Source: Microcaldota archaeon (GTDB lineage Archaea; Micrarchaeota; Micrarchaeia; Micrarchaeales; Micrarchaeaceae). From it: a stretch of 7,154 nt of DNA. The notes under the pieces were generated by a model, which made no database searches, was not told the DNA's origin, and saw only the letters and a list, made by a program, of their open reading frames with translations. Below, one piece after another: positions 1 through 6,211 of the stretch. Where the stretch lies: positions 1 to 7,154 of the forward strand of contig JAKASM010000016.1 in the NCBI GenBank assembly GCA_021819045.1, written 5' to 3'. Numbering within the stretch: position 1 is the stretch's first letter; each line of letters begins with the position of its first letter. The translations under genes were made by a program, and so were the position numbers.

Positions 1-3000
1 ATCTCTATATTCTATGCCGGACCCATAAGGGGAGCAGGAGGAACAAATGCCGCACTTTCGGTTATGCTTGGAGATTATGCTAGAAAACTGCTTGGCATTG
101 GTGAATATAAACCGCAAGGATCTGAAGTTGAAAGGACATTTGAAGAAATCTTGCTCTACCATACAAGAAGCGGCAAGCATCTGCAATATCTGCCAAGCGA
201 ACATGATATAAAGGTCATACTCGAAAACTGCCCGGTCTGCATAGACGGCGTTCCTACAGAAGAGATAGAGGTAAGCGTTCATAGAGATGTAAAAAGAATC
301 GACCCGAAAGGGAACGAGGTTGCAATAAGCAACAGGGTACGCGGAGGGGTGGCTCTGGTAGTGTGCGAAGGCATTGCGCAAAAGTCAAAGAGCGTACTAA
401 AATATGCAAAATATGCAGAGCTAGATTGGGGCTGGCTAAATGAGATAATAAAAGTGGATAAACGCTCATACCAAGGCGGAAATCAAAACTCTGAGGAAGA
501 TCCAGCATTTCTTAAGGAGCTTGTTGGAGGCCGACCTGTATTGGCTTATCCTAACTACAGAGGTGCATTTAGGTTAAGGTATGGAAGATCCAGGCTGACA
601 GGCATAGCTGCAAAAGGGTTTAATCCAGCAACTATGATATTGCTAGATGATTTCATAGCTGTTGGTACCCAGATAAAGATAGAGAAGCCAGGAAAAGGGA
701 GCATAGCAATGCCTGTAGATACAATAGAAGGGCCCTTTGTAAAGTTAAAGAGCGGAGAGGCTTTAAGAATAAATACTGCGGAGCAGGCAAGGCAGCTCAA
801 AGATGAAGTTGCAAAAATAATCAGTGTAGGAGATATTCTAGTAACGTATGGGGATTTCAAGAAGACAAACACCCCTTTGATACCATCGAGCTATGTTGAA
901 GAGTTTTGGATGGAGCAGCTAGCTAAAAACGGATACTCTAGCCCATTGGCTGAAATAGGGAGCTTTGAGGCTGCATATAGGCTATCCATGCAGTACGGCG
1001 TGCCTCTCCACCCAAAATATCTCTATGAATATCAAGATATAACTCCAAAAGAGCTAGTGGCTTTGGCAGAGCAGATAGCTTATGCCGAAATAAAAGCGAA
1101 AGGAAATAATATATTCGACCTAGAAGAGGTCAGGCTTAGCCGCAAAGCCGCAGAGGAAGTCAGGATGCATATCGAGGCATTATGTATACCTCATATAGAC
1201 AACGGAGAAATAACTATAAAGGCAGATTGGGCACAGAGCCTTTTGGCAACTCTAGGTTTTGTGCAGAAAGAGCAGTTAAAATTGGACAAATCGGCATTGT
1301 CCAAATATGTTGGAGAGGACACCATAGAGATTTTGAACAGCATAGCGCCATTCAAGATAATGCCCCGCTCTTTTAGGATAGGTGCAAGAGTGGGAAGACC
1401 GGAAAAGGCTAGGGAAAGGCTCATGAAGCCTGCGCCTCATTGCATGTTCCCGATAGGGGAAGCCGGAGGAAAAGAGAGGAACATCGCCAAGGCATATTTT
1501 ATGTCAAAAAAACAATTTAACAAATACAAGACCGAGATAGAGATTGCAAATTACAAGTGCTCAAAAGGCAATGAGCAACTTGATTCTGAATTCTGCAGAG
1601 AACACTCAGCAAGGGCATATATTGAGTCAACATGCTCAAGCTGCGGCAGGAAATCCAGTAATGACAAATGTTTATTCTGCGGAGGCAGCATAATAAGAAG
1701 CAGAACCAGGGCCATAGATATAGTAAAGTATCTTGATGAGGCGTGCGCGAGGCTCGGAGTCCAGGGAATTCCAAAAAGCATAAAGGGTGTAAAAGGGCTT
1801 TTAAGTGCCAGCAAGGTACCAGAGGCGATAGAAAAAGGCATACTTAGAAGCGCCTATGGCATATACACTTTCAAGGATGGTACGTCGAGGTTTGATGCGA
1901 CAGATGCGCCGATAACTCATTTCTATCCAAGAGAGATAGGAACAAGCATAGAGCAATTGGTAAAACTGGGATATACGACGGACTTCCTTGGCGACCCTCT
2001 ATTGAGGGATGATCAGCTCGTTGAACTAAAGCACCAAGACGTAATAATCAACAAAAGGTGCAACGAATACCTTTTCAAAGTCTCAAAATTCGTTGATTCT
2101 CTCCTTTCCAAGCACTATGGGCTTGAACCATACTATAATGCGCAGTCTCCAGCAGACCTAATAGGCCATTTTGTTGTTACATTGTCTCCGCACACATCCG
2201 CAGGAGTACTCGGAAGGATAATAGGAGTTACTGAGGCAAATATAGGGCTCGCGCATCCATATACAATAACCGCGAGGAGAAGAAACTGCGATGGCGATGA
2301 AGATACCACAATGCTCCTGCTCGATGCACTTATAAACTTTTCAAGGAGCTATTTGCCCAGCATAATAGGAGGCACAATGGATGCCCCGCTCATACTGACT
2401 GAGAACGTAATACCAGAAGAGGTTGACGACGAAGTATGGCAGATGGAAGTAGTCGCAAGCTATGGGATTGATTTCTACAACAAAACAATCAGTAAGGCTC
2501 CCCCATCAGATGCAGCAGTAGAAACCGTAGGTGCCAGGCTAAACAAGAAATCCATATATGGTGATCTGCTGTTCAGCGCAAACAGCACTATCAATGCCAT
2601 TCAGGATGCACCTAAGAAGAGCATATATACAAGGCTAAAGACAATGGACGAGAAGATAGAGGCTCAGTTCAAGCTTATGGACAAACTATGCAGTATAGAT
2701 AAAAGAGACACAGCAAGGCGCCTAATATCTGGGCATTTCTTGCGTGACCTTATGGGCAATCTGCACTCTTTCTCCCAACAGGGCTTTAGATGCGTATCGT
2801 GCAACTCGAAATACAGGAGGATACCTCTCATTGGCAAATGCACAAGATGTGGCGGCAAGATACTACTCACAATATCTAGGGGCGGCATAGAAAAATACCT
2901 AAAGATGGCGACAGACCTTGCAGATAGGTATGAGCTGGAGCCGTACATAAAGCAGCGTATTTATCTTATAAAGAAGGAGATAGATGCTGTATTTGGAGGA

Positions 3001-3057
3001 GAGTTATCCGGCAGCACTATTGAGACAAAGCAATTCAACCTCTCCAGGTTTATGTAA
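1..3057 (+). CDS. polC: DNA polymerase D (family D) large subunit DP2, 5'-partial
   Basis: Catalytic subunit of the archaeal replicative polymerase PolD, which works with the proofreading subunit DP1 and PCNA. The frame is open from base 1, and codons before the first in-window ATG (64) already encode the conserved GPIRGAGGTNAALSV motif. The true start is therefore outside the window. By comparison with remembered Pyrococcus DP2, about 140 residues are missing. Further landmarks: GGRPVL and FRLRYGRSRLTG (about 520-600), GARVGRPEKA (1381-1410), a Cys4 zinc ribbon CSSC/CLFC (1633-1680), FKDGTSRFDATDAPITHF (about 1870-1925), the catalytic NCDGDED with both aspartates (2284-2304), GGTMDAPL, and a C-terminal Cys4 zinc finger CVSC/CTRC (2791-2850). 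The catalytic motif is uninterrupted, so the common intein insertion is absent. A weak first zinc knuckle (1558-1605) lacks a Cys. The protein ends in QFNLSRFM, a PIP-box-like tail. Identity is very secure from motif order; the symbol follows common archaeal usage (polC/polD2). Confidence 0.97.
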   Translation: MSIFYAGPIRGAGGTNAALSVMLGDYARKLLGIGEYKPQGSEVERTFEEILLYHTRSGKHLQYLPSEHDIKVILENCPVCIDGVPTEEIEVSVHRDVKRIDPKGNEVAISNRVRGGVALVVCEGIAQKSKSVLKYAKYAELDWGWLNEIIKVDKRSYQGGNQNSEEDPAFLKELVGGRPVLAYPNYRGAFRLRYGRSRLTGIAAKGFNPATMILLDDFIAVGTQIKIEKPGKGSIAMPVDTIEGPFVKLKSGEALRINTAEQARQLKDEVAKIISVGDILVTYGDFKKTNTPLIPSSYVEEFWMEQLAKNGYSSPLAEIGSFEAAYRLSMQYGVPLHPKYLYEYQDITPKELVALAEQIAYAEIKAKGNNIFDLEEVRLSRKAAEEVRMHIEALCIPHIDNGEITIKADWAQSLLATLGFVQKEQLKLDKSALSKYVGEDTIEILNSIAPFKIMPRSFRIGARVGRPEKARERLMKPAPHCMFPIGEAGGKERNIAKAYFMSKKQFNKYKTEIEIANYKCSKGNEQLDSEFCREHSARAYIESTCSSCGRKSSNDKCLFCGGSIIRSRTRAIDIVKYLDEACARLGVQGIPKSIKGVKGLLSASKVPEAIEKGILRSAYGIYTFKDGTSRFDATDAPITHFYPREIGTSIEQLVKLGYTTDFLGDPLLRDDQLVELKHQDVIINKRCNEYLFKVSKFVDSLLSKHYGLEPYYNAQSPADLIGHFVVTLSPHTSAGVLGRIIGVTEANIGLAHPYTITARRRNCDGDEDTTMLLLDALINFSRSYLPSIIGGTMDAPLILTENVIPEEVDDEVWQMEVVASYGIDFYNKTISKAPPSDAAVETVGARLNKKSIYGDLLFSANSTINAIQDAPKKSIYTRLKTMDEKIEAQFKLMDKLCSIDKRDTARRLISGHFLRDLMGNLHSFSQQGFRCVSCNSKYRRIPLIGKCTRCGGKILLTISRGGIEKYLKMATDLADRYELEPYIKQRIYLIKKEIDAVFGGELSGSTIETKQFNLSRFM
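1633..1680 (+). other. Cys4 zinc ribbon inside DP2
   Basis: Encodes CSSC, an eight-residue spacer, then CLFC: two CxxC knuckles typical of the central zinc-binding region of PolD DP2, just before the catalytic core. All four ligands are present. The preceding knuckle pair (1558-1605) is incomplete. Confidence 0.8.
2284..2304 (+). other. DP2 catalytic NCDGDED motif
   Basis: Encodes N-C-D-G-D-E-D. In PolD the two aspartates of the DGD core (codons 2290-2292 and 2296-2298) coordinate the catalytic metal in the double-psi beta-barrel active site. This is family knowledge; the residues are read directly. It is also a favoured intein insertion point in other archaea, but it is intact here. Confidence 0.9.
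2791..2850 (+). other. DP2 C-terminal zinc finger
   Basis: Encodes CVSC, a 12-residue spacer including RRIPL, then CTRC. It matches the C-terminal Cys4 finger of DP2, which in studied PolD enzymes takes part in contact with the small subunit DP1. All four Cys are present. Confidence 0.85.
3031..3054 (+). other. PIP-box-like clamp-binding tail of DP2
   Basis: The last eight codons read Q-F-N-L-S-R-F-M. This fits the PCNA-interacting consensus Q-x-x-(L/I/M)-x-x-F-(F/Y/W), except that Met replaces the final aromatic. Its position at the extreme C-terminus is the usual place for a PIP box. Clamp binding is an inference. Confidence 0.6.
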
Positions 3058-4098
3058 TTAAAAAAGTCTATGCTGTTTGCCAGCAGCTTTCCTGGCAGAC
3101 AGTTTCTCTATGAATTTTGTTACCCTGTCCTCAGAGAAGTCATGCTCTTTGCACATGAAATCAAGCAGTGCCGTCTTGTCCGCAGGAGTGTCCATACCAT
3201 TAACAATACTTTCAAGTCCCTCTAACGTTACTTCGGGTTTTAGGAAAAGGCTTTCCACCTCATTCACATCGCTGCTAAACTCTGCTTTATATTTTTGCTT
3301 GACATATTCTTCAACTTCGGATAATGAAGTTGCTTCTTTTACTATTTTCAGCGCGGTTTTCGGCCCTATTCCCCGTATTCCATCATTGAAATCGGTGCCA
3401 AGCAGTATCCCTACCCAGATAAGCTTTCTCTGATCCAATCCCAGAGCGTTGAGGGTTTCGTCCAAAAAGATGATCTCCGGCTCTATGTTGACGAATATGT
3501 TTTTCTTTGGGAGCTTTCTCCTGCCGCTTATGGTAAGATTCCTGACAACTACAGGAGACCCAAACAGCAATGTATCGTAGTCTTGGCTGGCTGCAGCATA
3601 AACCAATCCGCTTTTACACATATATGATGCTTCAGCTTCACCCTCACCAGGCGCTTTTACATATGGCACCCCCATAAAATCTAATAGCTGCTTAGATGTA
3701 TCAACAACATATTTGCTCATTCTAGTGCTCTGCTGTGCATACTTTCGTGCCTCTTCAAGGTTTCCTTCCTTTTTTGCCTGCTCCCATGCGCTGAGAGCCT
3801 CGTCCCTTCTGCTCATTCTCGCTTCTATGGTCTTCTGCTTTAGTTTGGACGGCACCCCATCAAATACATAAACTGGCCTTATCCCATTCTCAATCAGCTC
3901 TATGGTCCTGTAGAATAGCCCAGAAAGATGGCTCGTAACGTTCCCATTTTTATCTGTCAAAGGAGTCCCATCCGGCCCTCTTATTATTGTCAAGAACTGA
4001 TACAGCACGTTGTATGCATCTATTGCAACTTTCCTTCCGCTTAGCTCGCTTAAAGAGAGCTTTTTGCGCACTGCCAGGGTCGCAAGATCTACAGACAT
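3058..4098 (-). CDS. fen: flap endonuclease 1 (FEN1, XPG/Rad2 family)
   Basis: Structure-specific nuclease that removes 5' flaps during Okazaki-fragment maturation and repair, normally with PCNA. The protein has 346 residues, the usual archaeal length. XPG N-domain at about 1-100, XPG I-domain at about 140-225, then a helix-hairpin region with GIRGIGPKTALKIV at about 240-254. All seven metal-binding acidic residues are visible: D27 (AIDAYN), D80 (VFDGVP), E152 and E154 (GEGEAEA), D173 and D175 (SQDYDTLLFG) and D236 (GTDFND). The ATG start is firm because an in-frame TAA lies three codons upstream. Two oddities: residue 2 is Ser where the family has a near-invariant Gly (MSVDL rather than MGVDL), and the C-terminus ends in KQHRLF, resembling a PIP box that stops early. 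It lies 4 bp downstream of MBF1, probably in one operon, and its stop abuts the DP2 stop. Confidence 0.97.
   Translation of the reverse strand: MSVDLATLAVRKKLSLSELSGRKVAIDAYNVLYQFLTIIRGPDGTPLTDKNGNVTSHLSGLFYRTIELIENGIRPVYVFDGVPSKLKQKTIEARMSRRDEALSAWEQAKKEGNLEEARKYAQQSTRMSKYVVDTSKQLLDFMGVPYVKAPGEGEAEASYMCKSGLVYAAASQDYDTLLFGSPVVVRNLTISGRRKLPKKNIFVNIEPEIIFLDETLNALGLDQRKLIWVGILLGTDFNDGIRGIGPKTALKIVKEATSLSEVEEYVKQKYKAEFSSDVNEVESLFLKPEVTLEGLESIVNGMDTPADKTALLDFMCKEHDFSEDRVTKFIEKLSARKAAGKQHRLF
3060..3065 (-). terminator. possible U-tract terminator of the MBF1-fen transcript
   Basis: On the minus strand, a run of six T covers the last two bases of the fen Leu codon, its Phe codon and the first T of the stop. 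Archaeal RNA polymerase terminates at short U tracts without a hairpin, so this is the only visible candidate between the convergent genes. Six U is a minimal tract and part of it is coding, so support is weak. Confidence 0.25.
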
Positions 4099-4101
4099 AA
4101 T

Positions 4102-4109
4102 CCTACCTT
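4102..4109 (-). promoter_or_regulatory. Shine-Dalgarno of fen, overlapping the MBF1 stop codon
   Basis: The minus strand reads AAGGTAGG, complementary in its AAGGT part to the archaeal 16S 3' end, six bases before the fen ATG. It spans the MBF1 stop TAG (4105-4103). Termination of MBF1 and initiation of fen thus take place on nearly the same bases, which suggests translational coupling. Confidence 0.6.
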
Positions 4110-4555
4110 AATATAAAGTCGCCCAAAGTCGCATCCTTTTTCTTACCGGTATGTAGTTTAGGCTCGTCCTCCTTTTTTGTAGTCAATTTTATATGCAATG
4201 CTTTCTCAAGCTTCTTTGCAAGGTCGTCAGACGGGAGGGCCCTACCACTCTCTATCCTGAGCAGGTACCCCTCCTTTTCGTTGATCATTTCCGCAAGGAC
4301 TTTTAAAGGAAGCTGCATCGAATTCCTTGCATTGCGTATAACATCTCCTAAATTGTCTACGAAGGCTTCAGATTCTTTGCCCCCACGTGTACTTTTCTTT
4401 ATATATGCCATGTCGCCTTTCTTGGTAGACGACCCTTCTACTTTAATTACCTTCTTTCCTTTCGAGCATGATGCGCATACCCTCAAATCAGTATTTTCCA
4501 AAGATACAACATACGCCTCATTTATCTGGCGGCCGCATAATTCGCATTCCTCCAC
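4103..4555 (-). CDS. archaeal multiprotein bridging factor 1 (MBF1), zinc ribbon + XRE-type HTH
   Basis: A 150-residue protein with the archaeal MBF1 layout. An N-terminal zinc ribbon has C4 and C7 (CELC) with C27 and C30 (CASC). A basic Lys/Ser-rich linker covers about 32-62. A Cro/C1-type helix-turn-helix spans about 69-122 (LGDVIRNAR... IESGRALPSDDLAKKLEKAL). The tail ends in the TLGDFI motif seen in this family. In eukaryotes MBF1 bridges activators and TBP. Archaeal MBF1 is reported to associate with ribosomal small subunits through its HTH, so its role may be in translation. The start is GTG: an in-frame TAG lies three codons upstream with no other standard start between, and TTAGGGTGGT supplies a GGTG ribosome-binding site. 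It is the first gene of a probable MBF1-fen unit. Its exact role here is not shown by the sequence. Confidence 0.93.
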   Translation of the reverse strand: MEECELCGRQINEAYVVSLENTDLRVCASCSKGKKVIKVEGSSTKKGDMAYIKKSTRGGKESEAFVDNLGDVIRNARNSMQLPLKVLAEMINEKEGYLLRIESGRALPSDDLAKKLEKALHIKLTTKKEDEPKLHTGKKKDATLGDFILR

Positions 4556-4558
4556 AGT

Positions 4559-4566
4559 ACCACCCT
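4559..4566 (-). promoter_or_regulatory. ribosome-binding site deciding the MBF1 GTG start
   Basis: The minus strand reads AGGGTGGT, whose GGTG core pairs with the archaeal anti-Shine-Dalgarno, ending three bases before the GTG. Together with the in-frame stop just upstream it fixes GTG at 4555 as the start. Confidence 0.6.
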
Positions 4567-4585
4567 AACAAATTCGCATTCTTTC

Positions 4586-4593
4586 TTTAAAAC
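4586..4593 (-). promoter_or_regulatory. candidate TATA box for MBF1-fen
   Basis: The minus strand has GTTTTAAA followed by G, preceded by the A-rich GCAAAGG, a plausible BRE. A start site about 25 bases downstream would fall near 4563-4566, giving a leader just long enough to hold the GGTG ribosome-binding site. The alternating TATATA at 4611-4618 could also serve this strand, with a longer leader. Confidence 0.4.
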
Positions 4594-4610
4594 CCTTTGC
4601 TAAAAAGAAG

Positions 4611-4618
4611 TTATATAT
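4611..4618 (+). promoter_or_regulatory. TATA box (with purine-rich BRE) for the M50 protease gene
   Basis: TTATATAT is preceded by the purine-rich TAAAAAGAAG (4601-4610), a good archaeal BRE/TATA pair. Its centre lies about 28 bases before the ATG at 4643, so the expected start site falls within a few bases of the ATG. No convincing ribosome-binding site precedes the ATG (only AGG in TAGGCTTC). The transcript is therefore probably leaderless or nearly so. Confidence 0.65.
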
Positions 4619-4642
4619 TCTTATCCCGCGCTAATAGGCTTC

Positions 4643-6196
4643 ATGAATACCGGTAAGGCTAGCCAAGGCAGTAAATATACAAAAGGTCAAATAAACTGGA
4701 TAACAGCAAGCATATTTATACTGGAGTTTGCTGTTCTTGCGTTTAGCTATTACGCCTCATTTATTGGTGCAGCAAACCAGATTATACTGGCGATAGTCAG
4801 CCTTCTAATCTCAGGCACAGCAATACGTAGGCTCAGGGGACTGCAAGGCGGATATGGACTATATATGACCGGAAGCAAGCACGGAATAGGAGCAATAGAT
4901 TCCATATCAAAGAAAAGCAAACCTTTCTGGGAGCAAATGCCAATATGGGGCATTGTGCTTGGTTTTGGAATATTCTCCTACTTTCTTTTGAAAGGAAAGG
5001 TGGATAAAAGAGTATTTGCATTCGGAATAATTTCTCTAATACTTATTCTTCTTTTTGTGACGCCTTGCACAGGAGTGCCATTGCAATTCATAAACCTTCC
5101 AGGATTTCAACCCTATGCGGCAGAAGCAGCTAGCGCATGTACATTAAATTCTTTCTTTAACCTCTCTCTTCTTGGGTATGCAATCTACGCATTTACAATA
5201 ATATTCGGCCTATCAGGCTTCATCATTTCCTCGCTCTTGCTTAATGCAGCCAGCATCCTCTCTAACAGCGTACTATTCGCCCTTACTGCATATACTGGCC
5301 ACCCGCAGACATCCCTGCTAACCAGCCAAGTGCCAGGTGTTGCCCCAGTAATTCCCGGCATAGACGTACCTCTTATTGCGGGTATACTCTCACTTATTAT
5401 AATCTTAACTATACATGAAGCGTCCCACGGAGTCCTTGCCAGGATGGCTAAGATAAAGATAAAATCAATAGGGCTCCTCATATTAGGGATAATCCCTATA
5501 GGAGCATTTGTAGAACCGAATGAAAAAGAGATATTAAAACTAGATAAGGAGAAGCAGAACCGCATATCTGCCGCAGGCATATCTGCAAACTTCATAGCCG
5601 CAATTTTCTTCTTCATCCTAACAATGCTAATGCTCGCATATGTGGTTCCGGGCCTCTACCAAAATAAAGGGGTATTCATAGAATCGGTTCTTCCAAATAC
5701 TCCCGCAAATGGGGTACTGCAGACCGGTATGCAGATTCTTTACTGGGACGGGCACAAGATAACTAACATAAGCAGCCTTGAATCTGCAGGTGCAGGGGAT
5801 TTGCCTGGAAATAAAATTAATGTTGCAACTTTGTCTTCTGGGTGCTCCGAGCCATCAAATGTTGCGTGCGTATTCAACAACTATAGCATAACAGCGATAG
5901 CTATAAATGGCTCAGCAAAAGGCTTTATAGGAATAACAGTATACCAGAAAGAAACCGTTGCTGAGACACCGTACGCAAAAGGAATGTATTTCTTATATAC
6001 TTTATTCGCACTATCATTCCTTCTTAACTTACTGGTAGGTATAGTCAACCTCCTCCCTATACCCGGATTTGATGGCTGGAGAATATACAAGACAAACATA
6101 AAGAGCAGTTTCGCAATAAAATTTGTTGAAGGGCTTATAATAATAGGCCTCATACTCAACGCAGTTCCATGGCTATTCATAGCATTTCTTCACTAA
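4643..6196 (+). CDS. M50-family site-2 protease (intramembrane zinc metalloprotease) with PDZ-like insert
   Basis: A 517-residue multi-pass membrane protein of the archaeal S2P type, which cuts substrates inside the membrane, often to release regulators or clear membrane stubs. The zinc site is complete: HEASH at H258/E259/H262 inside a hydrophobic helix (about 243-267), and the second motif NLLPIPGFDGW at 469-479 with D477 as third ligand. A conserved AGISANFIAA segment lies near 311-320. Between them a PDZ-like segment (about 343-432; FIESVLPNTPANGVLQTGMQILYWDG) probably sits outside the membrane. The N-terminal half adds several hydrophobic stretches (about 17-39, 44-60, 100-117, 124-140, 172-215) and an RRLRGLQGGYGLYM loop as in other archaeal S2P proteins. 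Its substrate cannot be told from the context: the gene is divergent from MBF1-fen and convergent, 12 bp away, with the LamG protein gene. Confidence 0.93.
   Translation: MNTGKASQGSKYTKGQINWITASIFILEFAVLAFSYYASFIGAANQIILAIVSLLISGTAIRRLRGLQGGYGLYMTGSKHGIGAIDSISKKSKPFWEQMPIWGIVLGFGIFSYFLLKGKVDKRVFAFGIISLILILLFVTPCTGVPLQFINLPGFQPYAAEAASACTLNSFFNLSLLGYAIYAFTIIFGLSGFIISSLLLNAASILSNSVLFALTAYTGHPQTSLLTSQVPGVAPVIPGIDVPLIAGILSLIIILTIHEASHGVLARMAKIKIKSIGLLILGIIPIGAFVEPNEKEILKLDKEKQNRISAAGISANFIAAIFFFILTMLMLAYVVPGLYQNKGVFIESVLPNTPANGVLQTGMQILYWDGHKITNISSLESAGAGDLPGNKINVATLSSGCSEPSNVACVFNNYSITAIAINGSAKGFIGITVYQKETVAETPYAKGMYFLYTLFALSFLLNLLVGIVNLLPIPGFDGWRIYKTNIKSSFAIKFVEGLIIIGLILNAVPWLFIAFLH
5414..5428 (+). 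other. HExxH zinc motif of the M50 protease
   Basis: Encodes HEASH, two zinc-binding histidines and the catalytic glutamate, within a hydrophobic helix. This is the diagnostic S2P signature and pairs with the downstream PxxxxDG motif near 6056-6076. Confidence 0.9.
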
Positions 6197-6211
6197 CTTT
6201 AACAACAGTTA
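6194..6211. other. short dyad enclosing both convergent stop codons
   Basis: TAACT (6194-6198) and AGTTA (6207-6211) are inverted copies around an 8-base loop. The arms contain the stop codon of the protease (+) and that of the LamG protein gene (-). A 5-bp AT-rich stem is weak and no U tract follows on either strand, so a terminator function is not supported beyond the position. Confidence 0.2.

Noticed and set aside
64..66. ATG at 64 as the start of DP2
   Set aside because: The frame is open to base 1 and the codons before it encode a conserved DP2 motif continuous with what follows, so this Met is internal.
1517..1841. Overlapping minus-strand open frames within DP2
   Set aside because: They lie wholly antisense to a strongly conserved polymerase region, show no recognisable domain and have no ribosome-binding context; they are shadows of the coding frame.
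2275..2310. Possible intein in the DP2 catalytic motif
   Set aside because: This is a frequent intein site in archaeal DP2, but RRRNCDGDEDTTMLLL runs through without interruption.
3058..3075. Sequencing frameshift or programmed slippage at the T6 run ending FEN1
   Set aside because: Neither shifted frame yields a PIP box or any recognisable FEN1 tail, and the protein is already of normal length.
4578..5160. 13-bp direct repeat ATTCTTTCTTTAA at 4578-4590 and 5148-5160
   Set aside because: Low-complexity pyrimidine tract; one copy is in the promoter region and the other encodes NSFFN in the protease. Chance is the simplest explanation and no flanking similarity is seen.
5185..5616. 143-codon minus-strand open frame inside the M50 gene
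   Set aside because: It is antisense to the HExxH region and its hydrophobic character mirrors the membrane helices of the real gene; no independent evidence of coding.
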